This document shows positions 1-8,732 of a stretch of DNA of 64,000 nt, piece by piece. A program made the translations under genes and the position numbers. Position 1 is the stretch's first letter, and each line of letters starts with the position of its first letter. This stretch comes from CAWCGU01 sp963838095 (lineage in GTDB: Bacteria > Actinomycetota > Thermoleophilia > Solirubrobacterales > 70-9), in NCBI GenBank assembly GCA_963838095.1, contig CAWIPO010000008.1:806001-870000 (forward strand). Direction: 5' to 3'. A model generated the notes under the pieces. The model saw only the letters and a program-made list of their open reading frames with translations. It searched no databases and had not been told where the DNA came from.

Positions 1-626
1 CGCAGGCGAATGGCCGCATGTTCGTGCCGGGCGAGACCTGCAGTCGAGCAGGCGAGGTTGGCCTCGACCCGATCGAAGCCGGGGTCCGGCTTCCCTACCA
101 GGTCGGCGACCGAGCTCAGGTTGTCGTTTTCCCCCGCGCTGTGAGCGTCCATCGACACGGTCCACCGGGCCTCCCGGGCGACAAGAGCCTCATGAACCTC
201 GTCGATCGAGAGAGAGGTCTCCTCGGCAAGCTCCGAATCCGTCGGCGGCCGGCCAAGCGTTTCGGTCAAACGATGGATCGACTCCTCCACAGTGGCTACC
301 GCCTCCTGGAGCGCTCGCGGGAGACGCAGGTTCCAGACGCGATCCCGAAAGTGACGTCGCAGCTCGCCGAGAATCGTCGGCACGGCGTAAGCGGCGAACG
401 AGGTGTTGCGCGTCGGGTCGAAGCCCTGGATCGCTTTCACCAGCCCCAGATCCGCGACCTGCACCAGGTCCTCGAACGGTTCACGGCGATCGCGATAGCG
501 AGCGGCGAGGGAGTGCGACAAAGGCCGATATCGATCAACCAATGCAGCCAGTTGTGAGGGCTTACGTTCGGCAGCGTAGGCTGCCAGCAAGTCAGCGTCC
601 AAGGCACAGGTTTCCAGCGCTTCCAC
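1..626 (-). CDS. SigB/SigF-family RNA polymerase sigma factor (3' end lies outside window)
   Basis: An open frame runs from a GTG at 626 to the left edge of the window without a stop, giving about 208 residues. It directs RNA polymerase to stress-type promoters. Region 2 is clear: a DLVQVADLGLVKAIQGFD segment (core binding) followed by SFAAYAVPTILGELRRHFRD, the hallmark of the SigB/SigF/SigG group; region 3 follows (RPPTDSELAEET). Region 4 should lie beyond the window. The GTG has GGAGG four bases upstream; an in-frame TTG five codons earlier is an alternative. A SigB-type promoter precedes it, so autoregulation is likely. No anti-sigma gene is visible here; it could lie to the left. Confidence 0.88.
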   Translation of the reverse strand, partial: MEALETCALDADLLAAYAAERKPSQLAALVDRYRPLSHSLAARYRDRREPFEDLVQVADLGLVKAIQGFDPTRNTSFAAYAVPTILGELRRHFRDRVWNLRLPRALQEAVATVEESIHRLTETLGRPPTDSELAEETSLSIDEVHEALVAREARWTVSMDAHSAGENDNLSSVADLVGKPDPGFDRVEANLACSTAGLARHEHAAIRL

Positions 627-741
627 GGAGCCTCCAGTCAATGTTGGGACGGCGACTGGACCCTTCGGCTGATACCGGAGAACCGCGTCGAACGCACAAA
701 GAGGGAGCGACCCCCGCCGGAGACGCTCCTTGCCTTATCGA

Positions 742-767
742 ATACCCGTGCTGAACCTGGACTAAAC
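742..767 (-). promoter_or_regulatory. SigB/SigF-type promoter of the sigma factor gene
   Basis: On the minus strand GTTTAG (767-762) is followed after 14 bases by GGGTAT (747-742). This matches the known SigB/SigF consensus (GTTTAA, 12-15 bases, GGGTAT) almost perfectly. Transcription would start near 735, leaving a leader of about 110 bases before the GTG at 626. It implies that the sigma factor transcribes its own gene. Confidence 0.7.
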
Positions 768-786
768 GACGGTAGATTCCTTGGTC

Positions 787-1212
787 ATGGCCACGGGCTC
801 CGAGCAGACAGCAGCGGCTAGCGACCGTGCGATCGCCTCCCTCAGCGCAATTTCACGAGAGCTGGTTGCGCTGATGAAAAAGGACTTCGGTCGCGGTCCG
901 GTTTCAGCAAAGTCCTATCTGATCGATGACTTCCTGCTTGTCGTCATGCGTGGCGGCCTCACAACCGCAGAACGGACGATGCTGGAGGTCGGACGCCAAG
1001 ATGCGGTGCGGGAGTTCAGACAGGTGTTCCAAAACGAGGCGGCCGACACCCTGATTGCCATCGTCGAGCGCCTCACTGGCCGCAAAGTGGTGACGTACCA
1101 AAGCCAGGTCCTGTTCGCCCCCGACATCATCCTTGAGGTCTTCTTCTTCTCCGAACCGGTCGGCGCCGAGGCTCTGGCAGCTACGGCACGAGCCTTAACC
1201 GACGGCTCCTGA
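787..1212 (+). CDS. DUF2294 family protein
   Basis: A 141-residue protein, soluble by sequence. The core, LMKKDFGRGPVSAKSYLIDD, then VVMRGGLTTAE and LTGRKVVTYQSQV, fits the DUF2294 family, whose function is not established. The ATG at 787 was chosen over an in-frame TTG at 781; neither has a strong ribosome binding site. It is divergent from the sigma factor gene and shares its upstream region, which suggests, without proof, a place in the same stress response. Confidence 0.75.
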   Translation: MATGSEQTAAASDRAIASLSAISRELVALMKKDFGRGPVSAKSYLIDDFLLVVMRGGLTTAERTMLEVGRQDAVREFRQVFQNEAADTLIAIVERLTGRKVVTYQSQVLFAPDIILEVFFFSEPVGAEALAATARALTDGS

Positions 1213-1336
1213 CTCGCGTCGGAGCAGGCGTCCATCAACTTGTTGGCTTTAGAAAGCCGTTCTGGAGTTCTCACCGTCATTTCATCCCCGCGTCGTAGCT
1301 TGGCCGTCGATGTCGCATCCAACGAAAGGAAACACG

Positions 1337-1714
1337 ATGACCGACAAGATCAAGGGCATGCTGGTTGCGCTGGCGGCCGTCGCCGTCCTCGCGATTGGGG
1401 GCGCCGCGATCGCGGGCGCGGCTGGAGGCGATAACTCCTCCTCACAGCCTTCGTCCGAGGCGGCAGAGGATGAGAACGGGCGCGAGGACGCGAGCGAGGA
1501 CTCGAACGAGGGTCCCGACACGCCGATCGCCGGCTCCGAGCTCGACCAGGCCAGCGCCGCGGCGCTCGAGCACACCGGTGGCGGTCAGGTGACCGAGACC
1601 GAAGTGGGTGACGAGGAGAGCTATTACGAGGTCGAGGTGACACTCGACGACGGTAGCCAGGTCGATGTCCAGCTGGATCGCGCCTTCAACGTGGTCGGCG
1701 AAGAAACCGACTAG
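1337..1714 (+). CDS. Secreted or membrane-anchored PepSY-domain protein
   Basis: A 125-residue protein. Residues 1-35 form a signal peptide or membrane anchor (GMLVALAAVAVLAIGGAAIAG), then comes a Ser/Glu/Asp-rich linker, and the last 50 residues match a PepSY domain: ALEHTGGGQVTETEVGDEES, YYEVEVTLDDGSQVDVQLDR, FNVVGEE. PepSY domains occur in peptidase propeptides and often act as inhibitors or sensors at the cell surface. The start is supported by GAAAGGA just upstream of the ATG. It stands alone, with a hairpin terminator behind it. The target of the domain cannot be read from context. Confidence 0.75.
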   Translation: MTDKIKGMLVALAAVAVLAIGGAAIAGAAGGDNSSSQPSSEAAEDENGREDASEDSNEGPDTPIAGSELDQASAAALEHTGGGQVTETEVGDEESYYEVEVTLDDGSQVDVQLDRAFNVVGEETD

Positions 1715-1739
1715 GCGATCCGAGCTAACGATGGCTCAG

Positions 1740-1765
1740 CGGGCCCCTGCGAACGCGGGGGCCCG
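1740..1765. terminator. Hairpin terminator between convergent genes
   Basis: CGGGCCCC (1740-1747) pairs with GGGGCCCG (1758-1765) around a 10-base loop. It lies between the PepSY stop and the stop of the convergent cyclase gene, so it can serve both strands. There is no clear U-tract. Confidence 0.55.
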
Positions 1766-1772
1766 TCTGCTT

Positions 1773-2855
1773 TCAGGGCTGGTCGGGCGTCCGGCGAGGT
1801 CTGCTGATCCGCGACCCGGCGTCCGAGCTCTGATCGCGGCGATGCTTGGCGGCCATCAGAGCGAGGTCGGTCTGCTGCAGAAGGTCCGCGGCGGTCATCG
1901 TCTGATCGAGCTCCGCGACTCCCCATGACACGGTCAGCGGATGTCCGCTCGGGTCGAAGCAGCTGGAGGCGACCGAGGCGGCCAGCCGGTCGAGCGCGCG
2001 CTCGGCATGCTCGAAGGAGGTGTCCGGGAACAGCAATGCGAACTCGTCCCCGCCCCAGCGGAATGCGCGATCGCCGCCGCGGGTTCCATCGGCGACGGTG
2101 GTGGCGACCTCGCGCAGGCAGCGGTCGCCCTCCAGATGCCCGAATGAGTCATTCAGCGCCTTGAAGTCGTTGAGATCGATCAGCGCGACGGTGACGGTCG
2201 ATTCCGCCCGCCGGGCGCGCGCAATCTCAGTCTCCAAGGCCTCGTCGAAGGCGCGACGGTTTCCGAGTTCTGTGAGTGCATCCGCTCGAGCCAGCTGCTG
2301 CGCCGCCTCCTCCTCGGCAGCGAGCTTCAGGCGTTGCGCGCGCACCGCGGTCATCAGCGCCAGAATGATCGCCCCCATCAGGGCCCACAGCATCACGTTC
2401 GCGGCAAGGCCCTCCACATCGCTGGACGTCTGGCTCTCGTAGAGCAGCGGGCCGAAGGGGACGGCGAGCGCGATCACGAGGAACGGAAGCGCCCGCCGCA
2501 GCGGGTGGATGCCCATCACCGACCCGATCCAGAAGAGGTAGAGGTTCTGGTAGGGCGCGTCGATACCGCCGGCGAGCCACTGCAGCACCGCAACCTGAGC
2601 GACGCCGAAATAGCTGATCAGGAGCAGCGCGTCGAAGCTCAGGGGCTCCGCTCGGCGAAGCAGCGTCACCCCCGCGCCGAAACTGAACGCGATAATGACG
2701 CCGGCACAGATCCAGCCCGCGTCGCCGATCGCGTCGGTGGGCGGGTCCAGGGGGAGATAGGCGAGCGTGAGGACGCCGTTCAGGAGCCACAGTAAGGCGA
2801 CAATCCGGTTCGCGTTTCGGCGATCGGCGCCTGCGTAAGGATCGTTCGCGGACAC
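1773..2855 (-). CDS. Membrane-bound diguanylate cyclase (GGDEF)
   Basis: A 360-residue protein that should make cyclic di-GMP from GTP. The first 175 residues hold about six hydrophobic segments with short loops, a likely membrane sensor with no recognised name. A short coiled stretch (RLKLAAEEEAAQQLARAD) leads into a GGDEF domain starting LTELGNRRAFDEAL. The active-site motif is intact (WGGDEFALLF, near residue 268), and five residues upstream sits RGGD, the RxxD inhibitory c-di-GMP binding site, so product inhibition is expected. It starts with GTG and has a weak ribosome binding site. It is a single gene. A second c-di-GMP protein lies at 54526-56823. Confidence 0.9.
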   Translation of the reverse strand: MSANDPYAGADRRNANRIVALLWLLNGVLTLAYLPLDPPTDAIGDAGWICAGVIIAFSFGAGVTLLRRAEPLSFDALLLISYFGVAQVAVLQWLAGGIDAPYQNLYLFWIGSVMGIHPLRRALPFLVIALAVPFGPLLYESQTSSDVEGLAANVMLWALMGAIILALMTAVRAQRLKLAAEEEAAQQLARADALTELGNRRAFDEALETEIARARRAESTVTVALIDLNDFKALNDSFGHLEGDRCLREVATTVADGTRGGDRAFRWGGDEFALLFPDTSFEHAERALDRLAASVASSCFDPSGHPLTVSWGVAELDQTMTAADLLQQTDLALMAAKHRRDQSSDAGSRISRPRRTPDQP

Positions 2856-2877
2856 CGAGTCGGTCTATCAGCCTCGC

Positions 2878-2903
2878 CGCCGGGCGTCAACCACGCGCCG
2901 GCG
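2878..2903 (-). terminator. Putative terminator behind the SURNod19-cupredoxin gene
   Basis: CGCCGG plus GCG pairs with CGC plus CCGGCG around the loop TCAACCA, with one bulged base. It lies just behind the stop at 2911 of the minus-strand gene and before the GTG of the cyclase gene. No U-tract is present. Confidence 0.4.
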
Positions 2904-2910
2904 TCACGGG

Positions 2911-4695
2911 CTACTGGTTGGGCACGACCTCGAACGCCCCCCGCATCCACGGATGGATACGGCAGTAGTACGAGTACTTGCCGACCTTGAGGTCGGTCGG
3001 GGTTTCGGCGACCGGGTTCGGGCTGCCGCCGGAGACCGCGTCGTAGCCGAGGGTGCCGGAGTCCCAGACGCCGTCACCGTGCGGGTAGTTGGCGACGTAG
3101 GGGCCGTTGCACGGCCACGGACAGGTGGTCACCGAGTGGCGGATGTTGGCGGTTTGGTCGGCGTTGACGAACGTCAGCGGGGACCCCTGCGGGACCTGCA
3201 CCGGGTCGCCCATCTGGCCGCTCAGCGAGAGGTCGCCGGGCAGGTACTGGAAGTTGGCGATCGTCACCTCGCTCGTGCTCACCCCCGGCGCGTAGGGCTT
3301 CTGGGGGCGTCCACACGGTCCTTCGCCGAAGCGCTTGCCGCAGATCTTGTCGGTGTGGTGCTTGCCCCATGGCCGGTTGCGGACGCCCTCGGTCACCGAG
3401 ACCCCGGGCTTCTTCGCGGCCTTGCCGACGAGGTAGGGCTTGCAGCGACCCTTCGGGGGCTCGGCCTCGTCGATGTACATGCCCTGGTGGGCCATGGCCT
3501 CATACCAGGCCGTCTTCTTGTTCGCGTAGTCGGCGCTGATCCGGATCCGGTCGCCGACGTGGAGCGGCGCCCGCCAGGCCGGGTTGGTGACCTCGGTCTG
3601 ATAGTCCTCTGTGAAGGGGACGCCTCCGCGCCAGATGACGTCGGAGTCGAGCAGCAGCGTGCCGCCGTATCCGTCGCCGGTGTCGGGACAGGGCTTCTCC
3701 TCGCTGCCGTAGTTCTCGACCGTCATCCCGAGACCGCCGGGGTGGACGTGGCTGCCGGTGCCGATGATCGTCCCCTCCAGAGTGGAGGTCCACTCGATCA
3801 CGCCGCGCTCGTCGTCCTCGACGGTCTCGTAGGTGCCGTCACGGCTCTTGCGGTCGCGGGGGACGTCGAAGGTGCGGCCGAAGAGGATGCCGGTGACGTC
3901 GCGATAGGGGCGGTCGCTCGTCGAGTTGAGCTCCTCGAGCGTCCCGTGGATGAAGGTGACGTTGAGGCGGATGTAGGCGAGCTTCGACTCCGACGTCTTG
4001 TTGTGCAGCATGTAGATCATCGGCTGCCCCTCGTGGGGACCGATCCAGCTGCCGTAGATCGGCCCCTTGGGGTCGGCGGCGCTGCGCTGCGTGAAGTCGG
4101 CCTTCGTCTCCTCGTCGCCGTTGCCGAACATCCAGTCTGTGAGCCCGTAGGTGTAGTTGTCGTTCTTGCTGCCGGGGTGGAGGTTGAACCAGTGCGCGTG
4201 GTGGATGTGCGCGATCTGGTGCGACGGCTCCGAGCCGTCGAGCGCCATGTGCAGGCTGGGGTCGATCGAGATGAACATCCCGTTGGCGACGGGAATCTCG
4301 AGGTCGGCGCGGTTGGCATCCCACCCCGCCGGCATCACGTAGGGCCCGTACCAGAGTCGGATTGTCTCCTTGGTGCCCGCGGGCTTGGGGATGTAGTGAT
4401 CGCTCTTCTCGGCGATCGGCTGCAGGGGGTTGAACGGCTCCTCTCCCGGGGGGATGTGGGGCCTCTCCGGAGGGTTGTGCGGCGGGCGCTGATTGTTCCC
4501 GCCTCCCTGGTTTCCGCCGCCGTTGCCGTTTCCGTGGTTGTGATGACCGCCGGCCAGAGCGCCCGTCACCTCGCCACCGGAGCCGAGCAGCGCGACGCTC
4601 AGCGCAAGCACGGAAACCGCGCTTGCGACTGCGGCCCGGGTCCGTCTTGGATGCACGGATTGCGACGCACGACCGCGCGTGGTTTTTACCCCCAT
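2911..4695 (-). CDS. Secreted SURNod19-like protein with C-terminal cupredoxin domain
   Basis: A 594-residue exported protein. A signal peptide (VASAVSVLALSVALLGSG) is followed by a Gly/Asn/His-rich low-complexity stretch. The middle part is rich in histidines (HQIAHIHHAHWFNLHPG; GSHVHPGGLGMTVENYG) and resembles the plant and bacterial SURNod19 (stress up-regulated Nod 19) family, with some likeness to type II copper monooxygenases in its HxH motif and in WYEAMAHQGM. The last 125 residues form a plastocyanin-like domain with type 1 copper ligands: IRHSVTT and YYCRIHPWM (Cys, His, Met). ATG at 4695 was chosen because AGGGG lies nine bases upstream; GTG at 4701 is possible. Function is unknown; a copper-dependent extracellular role is inferred. 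Confidence 0.7.
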   Translation of the reverse strand: MGVKTTRGRASQSVHPRRTRAAVASAVSVLALSVALLGSGGEVTGALAGGHHNHGNGNGGGNQGGGNNQRPPHNPPERPHIPPGEEPFNPLQPIAEKSDHYIPKPAGTKETIRLWYGPYVMPAGWDANRADLEIPVANGMFISIDPSLHMALDGSEPSHQIAHIHHAHWFNLHPGSKNDNYTYGLTDWMFGNGDEETKADFTQRSAADPKGPIYGSWIGPHEGQPMIYMLHNKTSESKLAYIRLNVTFIHGTLEELNSTSDRPYRDVTGILFGRTFDVPRDRKSRDGTYETVEDDERGVIEWTSTLEGTIIGTGSHVHPGGLGMTVENYGSEEKPCPDTGDGYGGTLLLDSDVIWRGGVPFTEDYQTEVTNPAWRAPLHVGDRIRISADYANKKTAWYEAMAHQGMYIDEAEPPKGRCKPYLVGKAAKKPGVSVTEGVRNRPWGKHHTDKICGKRFGEGPCGRPQKPYAPGVSTSEVTIANFQYLPGDLSLSGQMGDPVQVPQGSPLTFVNADQTANIRHSVTTCPWPCNGPYVANYPHGDGVWDSGTLGYDAVSGGSPNPVAETPTDLKVGKYSYYCRIHPWMRGAFEVVPNQ

Positions 4696-4804
4696 CAGCA
4701 CATACCCCTGCGCGCGACTTTACCTCACCCGCTGGCGGCATGCGGAGCACAAGCCGGGGGCGCGCGCCGGAACTCCAGCCTCGATTCGGGTGTTGTAGGT
4801 AACA

Positions 4805-5878
4805 ATGACGGGCGCTTTGGGGAACTCGGGTACAGGGACGGGCGGTGGCGGGCCGCTGTGCCGGCGCGTTTCCGTCGCGATCGCACTGGCGCTTACGTGG
4901 GCGACCGCGGCGCCCATCTCCGTCGCCGGCGCGGGTGACGGCGACGGGATCCTCGTCTACGAGCGCGCTGGTGGCGATGCGCGCGAGAAGCGGATCCTCG
5001 ACTACTGGACGCCGGAGCGGATGCACCGTGCAGAGCCGCTCGACGTCGTGATCGAGCCCGGTGCGCCGGTGCCGGAAGGCGGCGACGCCGACGCCGTTTC
5101 GCCCAGCTACGTGCCGCCGGCGCCGCCGGGTCAACCGGCGAGCGGCGAGCGGAAGGGAAAGGTTCCCGCCGGAGGACGCCGGCCCGAATACCTGTCGGGG
5201 GCGGTTCCCGACCCCACCACGTTTCCGAACACGACGAACGGAAAGGTCTACGGGCGCCTGAAGGGGTTCGGTGGCTACGAGTGCTCGGGGACGGTGGTCG
5301 ATTCGCCGAACATGAGCGTCATCTTCACCGCCGGGCACTGCGTCGCTGAGAGGGGCAGGCTCGCGTCGCGGCTGATCTTCATCCCCTCGTACGACCGCAA
5401 CGACGAGCCGTTCGGGCGCTGGGTCTTCGACACGATCCTCGTGACGAAGGAGTGGGCGCAGCGGGGGAACTTCAACTGGGACATGGCCGCCGTGCTGATG
5501 TCCCCGCAGACGGGCTCCGGGCTGCTCGTCCAGGAGGCCGTCGGCGCCCGCGGGATCGCGTTCGGCCAGGCGCGCGATCAGGAGTACGCAGCGTTCGGCT
5601 ATCCCGCCAACAAGGTCAACGGCCAGGTGATGTGGAGCTGTGATTCGCGCTTCTTCCAGACCGATCCGCGCCCGATCGGAGGGGGGCCGATCCCGTTCGG
5701 GATCGGCTGCGACATGGGCGCCGGCGCCAGCGGAGGCGGGTGGATGATCGGAAGCGGTGTCCTGAACTCGCTCTCGAGCTTCGGATACGGCGCCCGCTCC
5801 GATGTGCTTTATGGGCCGTACTTCGGCGGCAAGGCGCGGTCGATCTATCGCTCCGCCACGTCGCTGCCGGCTCCGTAG
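4805..5878 (+). CDS. Secreted trypsin-like serine protease (S1 fold)
   Basis: A 357-residue protein with an N-terminal signal segment (VSVAIALALTWATAAPISVAG), a long pro-region of about 100 residues rich in Pro/Gly, and a chymotrypsin-fold domain. The catalytic triad can be read: His178 in FTAGHC, Asp226 in NWDMAAVLM, Ser309 in MGAGASGGGW. CS and CD cysteines nearby may form disulfides. The pattern (AGHC, late GASGGGW) is typical of bacterial glutamyl-endopeptidase-like or trypsin-like exported proteases; specificity is not readable. It is transcribed away from the SURNod19-cupredoxin gene, with a 109-base shared upstream region. Confidence 0.85.
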   Translation: MTGALGNSGTGTGGGGPLCRRVSVAIALALTWATAAPISVAGAGDGDGILVYERAGGDAREKRILDYWTPERMHRAEPLDVVIEPGAPVPEGGDADAVSPSYVPPAPPGQPASGERKGKVPAGGRRPEYLSGAVPDPTTFPNTTNGKVYGRLKGFGGYECSGTVVDSPNMSVIFTAGHCVAERGRLASRLIFIPSYDRNDEPFGRWVFDTILVTKEWAQRGNFNWDMAAVLMSPQTGSGLLVQEAVGARGIAFGQARDQEYAAFGYPANKVNGQVMWSCDSRFFQTDPRPIGGGPIPFGIGCDMGAGASGGGWMIGSGVLNSLSSFGYGARSDVLYGPYFGGKARSIYRSATSLPAP

Positions 5879-5884
5879 CGCTCA

Positions 5885-5904
5885 GGGGCCGGACCCCCGG
5901 CCTC
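5885..5904 (+). terminator. Putative terminator behind the serine protease gene
   Basis: GGGGCCGG (5885-5892) pairs with CCGGCCTC (5897-5904), including one G-T pair, around ACCC. It begins seven bases after the protease stop. There is no U-tract. Confidence 0.45.
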
Positions 5905-5998
5905 AACCTGCGAACGGCGATCGGCCTGATCCGGATCGCCCCGGCGAGCGTACGGAGGGTGCAAGAGGGCACGCCCACACCATCGAAAGGAGCCCATC

Positions 5999-6493
5999 TT
6001 GTCGATTGCAAAGATCATGCTCATCCCCCTGATCGCGATTGTCGCCGCCTTTGGCGTCGCCGCGTGCGGAGACGACGATGAGACGACCACCAACGCCGGC
6101 ACCACCGAAGAGACGACCGCCGGCGGCGAGGAGGCCACGGTCTCGTTCGTGACCCCGACCGACGGCGAGGAGATCTCGGGTGAGGTCACCGCCGAGGTCG
6201 AGCTCAGCGGCTTCGAGATCAACTCCGATGCGGTAGGCAAGCCGCCCGTGGACGGCGAGGGCCATCTGCACTTCGCGCTCGACGACGGCAAGTACGACAA
6301 CTCGAAGTACTCGGGCGCCAACGGCAAGCTCGCGGAGCAGCTCGGGGTCGACGGGCAGTACTCGCCCTCGACCGAGCCGACGATCACCTACACCGGCCTG
6401 CCGGCCGGCGAGCACACGCTGACGGTGTACCTGGCGAACAACGACCACTCCGAGACCGGCGTCGAGGAGACCATCACGTTCACGGTCGAGTAG
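5999..6493 (+). CDS. Lipoprotein with DUF4399-like domain
   Basis: A 164-residue lipoprotein. The signal peptide ends in a lipobox (FGVAAC, cysteine near residue 23), followed by an acidic Thr-rich linker. The rest resembles DUF4399: SFVTPTDGEEISGEVTAEVE, GHLHFALDDG and LPAGEHTLTVYLANNDHS. The domain is an immunoglobulin-like beta fold of unknown role. The start is a TTG with AAGGAG seven bases upstream. It stands alone and its 3' end overlaps the convergent oxidoreductase gene by 14 bases. Confidence 0.75.
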   Translation: MSIAKIMLIPLIAIVAAFGVAACGDDDETTTNAGTTEETTAGGEEATVSFVTPTDGEEISGEVTAEVELSGFEINSDAVGKPPVDGEGHLHFALDDGKYDNSKYSGANGKLAEQLGVDGQYSPSTEPTITYTGLPAGEHTLTVYLANNDHSETGVEETITFTVE

Positions 6494-7512
6494 CCCGCGC
6501 GCGCTCGAGTATCTCGAGCACCGCCACGGCATCCCGGGGGTCGACCGGGAGCGCGCTCCCCTCGGCGAGCGCGGCCTGAAAGTGCCGGTAGAAGAGCGGC
6601 CAGGCTCCAGCTTCGGATGGAGCCTGCTCGCTCTTCTCACCGCGCACGATCCTTCCCCAGCGCTCCGCGGGCTCCCTGCCCCAATCGCTCAACGGCTCAG
6701 GGCGGAGCCCCGTTCGAAGTGCATCCTCCTGCCCGTCGAGGTCGTCAACCACGTAGGCCGCCTCGCTTCCCAGCACCCGGAGTCGGGGGCCGGCGGAGGC
6801 CGCAACCGTCGATGCCCACAGGTGGCTGCGAACGCCCGAATGGTGATCGAGCGCCACGAACGCATCGTCATCGCCAGGGGCGCCGCGGCGGCCGTCGCTC
6901 TCGCCATAGACGTGGCGGACCGGCCCGAAAAGCACAATCGCCTGGTCGACGAGGTGTGTTCCGAGATCGAGCAGCACCCCTCCACCCTGCTCGCCGGTGA
7001 GCGTCTCGCGCCAGGCGTCGCCACGAAGCCGCGGGCGCCAGCGTTCGAAGCGCGATTCGTAGCGATGGATCGCACCCAGCGTGCCGGCTTCCATCATGCG
7101 GCGCAGCGTGAGCTGGTCGGAGTCCCAGCGGCGGTTGTGGAACACGGTCAGCGCCACACCACGCGACTCAGCGAGCTCCACGACCTCCCTTGCGGCTTCG
7201 CTCGTCGGCGCCAGGGGCTTGTCGACGACGACCGGGAGCCCGGCTTCGATCGCTCGGCGCGCGAGCTCGGCGTGCGAGTCGTTGGGCGTCGCGACGACGA
7301 CGAAGTCGTGCTGCTCGGGATGCTCCCAGAGCGGATCGGCCCGGGGCTCAATATTGGCGGTCGGGTATTCGTCCCGCGCTCGGGCTGCGCGCTGTGGATT
7401 CCCGGTGACAATCGTCGCACACTCGCAGTCCGGGTGTTGCCGCGATCAGCGGGGCGTGGAACGCCGATCCGGCGAGCCCGAAGCCGATCAGCGCCGCGCG
7501 AAGCTCCGCCAC
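6480..7512 (-). pseudogene. Gfo/Idh/MocA-family oxidoreductase, frame broken near 7419
   Basis: The N-terminal Rossmann part reads from GTG 7512 (VAELRAALIGFGLAGSAFHA) up to LRV, and then the frame changes. After one extra base near 7419 the next frame continues ATIVTGNPQRAARARDEY, VVVATPNDSHAELARRAIEA and VVVDKPLAP, then the C-terminal domain with a metal/substrate-type motif (GGGVLLDLGTHLVDQ). Put together it is a normal 340-residue NAD(P)-dependent sugar or inositol dehydrogenase-like protein. It begins five bases behind the sugar permease stop, so it belongs to the importer operon and probably acts on the imported sugar. A sequencing error is a serious alternative to real inactivation. 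Confidence 0.8.
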
Positions 7513-7517
7513 CGGCG

Positions 7518-8732
7518 TCAGCGCGTCGATTGCCTGCGAAGCCTGGTGGACGCGTCGATTGTCACCGCCGCCAGCAGGACAGCGCCGGTGATCATGAACT
7601 TGACGTCCGAGTCGAGCCCCAAGAGATCCATCCCGTTCGCGATCGAGCCGATCACGACTGCCCCGAGCAACGCGGACCAGACATAGCCCCGCCCGCCGAA
7701 GAGGCTGGTCCCCGCGATCACCGGGCCGGCGATCGCCAGCAGCAGCACGTCGCCGCTGCCCGACTGCTGATTGACCGACAGCAGTCGCGAGGCGGCGAGT
7801 ATGCCTCCGGCCGCAGCCAGGGTCGAGGCGAGCATGAAGACGCTGATCTTGATCCGGTTGATCCGGATCCCGGCTCGGCGCGCCGCCTCGGCGTTTCCGC
7901 CGACGGCGAAGATGTGACGCCCGTAGCGGGTGCGCTCGGTGATCAGCGAGAACAGGACCGTCAGCGCGACGACGATCACGCCTGCCAGCGGGACGCCGCG
8001 GTCGGCGTTCAGGATCGCGATCGTGGCGATGATCGCGGCGGCGACCAGCGCCACCTTGGCGACCAGCAGCGCGACCGGCTCGGCGTCCAGCCCCGAGGCG
8101 ACGCGTTTGCGACGCGAGAGGAACAGCGACGCCGCGTAGGCGGCGACCGAGACCGCGGCGATCGCCCAGCCGACACCCGGCTCGAAGAAGGTGCCGGTGA
8201 GGTCGGTGATCACGCTGTCGGGCAGGTTGACGGAGCCGGTGTCCCCCAGCACCCACAACAGCGCGCCCTGCCAGGCGAGCAGGCCGGCGAGGGTGACGAC
8301 GAACGAGGGGATCCCAAAGGTCGTGACCATGAAGCCGTTGAAGAGGCCGATCAGGGTGCCGACGGCGAGACCGGCGAGGATCGCGAGCTCGGGCGAAAGG
8401 CCCTCCTTGACGGTAAGCACCGCCATCACCGCCGCGGCTAGGCCGCTGACGGCGCCGACCGAGAGGTCGATCTCCCCGAGCAGCAGGACGAGGACGACGC
8501 CGATCGAGATCGTCGCGACGGCGGCGATTTGAAGCGTCAGGTTGGAGAGGTTGACCGCGCTCAGGAAGCGGTCGTTTGCGAGCTGGAAGATCGTCCAGAT
8601 CACCGCGATCCCGAGCAGCACCCGGATCCAGGGGAGCTCGCCTCGGGAGACTCGGCGCAGCACCGCCCCGGGGGTGAACTCGCTGCGGTCGGCCTCGGGA
8701 GCAGGCGCGGGGGTGGCGGCTGCGTCGCTCAC
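7518..8732 (-). CDS. xylH: Sugar ABC transporter permease (XylH/RbsC type)
   Basis: A 404-residue membrane protein with about ten hydrophobic segments of the BPD_transp_2 family. The family motif is seen as LLLGEIDLSVGAVSGLAAAV and later VGGNAEAARRAGIRINRIK and AIAGPVIAGTSLFGGRG. The GTG at 8732 overlaps the stop of the ATPase gene (GTGA), a sign of coupled translation. It forms the membrane channel of the importer with the ATPase and binding protein upstream. The size of about 400 residues fits XylH better than the shorter RbsC; the sugar assignment rests mainly on the binding protein. Confidence 0.85.
   Translation of the reverse strand: MSDAAATPAPAPEADRSEFTPGAVLRRVSRGELPWIRVLLGIAVIWTIFQLANDRFLSAVNLSNLTLQIAAVATISIGVVLVLLLGEIDLSVGAVSGLAAAVMAVLTVKEGLSPELAILAGLAVGTLIGLFNGFMVTTFGIPSFVVTLAGLLAWQGALLWVLGDTGSVNLPDSVITDLTGTFFEPGVGWAIAAVSVAAYAASLFLSRRKRVASGLDAEPVALLVAKVALVAAAIIATIAILNADRGVPLAGVIVVALTVLFSLITERTRYGRHIFAVGGNAEAARRAGIRINRIKISVFMLASTLAAAGGILAASRLLSVNQQSGSGDVLLLAIAGPVIAGTSLFGGRGYVWSALLGAVVIGSIANGMDLLGLDSDVKFMITGAVLLAAVTIDASTRLRRQSTR

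Noticed and set aside
1245..1258. Palindrome GGCTTT-AG-AAAGCC before the PepSY gene.
   Set aside because: A two-base centre is too short for a hairpin, and there is no other evidence of an operator.
2953..4938. A 661-codon open frame on the plus strand opposite the SURNod19-cupredoxin gene.
   Set aside because: It is a shadow created by high GC in the third codon position; its protein has no domain, while the minus strand has a signal peptide and copper motifs.
6582..8441. A long plus-strand frame opposite the oxidoreductase and sugar permease genes.
   Set aside because: Low-complexity Arg/Asp/Gly translation with no family likeness; the opposite strand carries clear conserved proteins.
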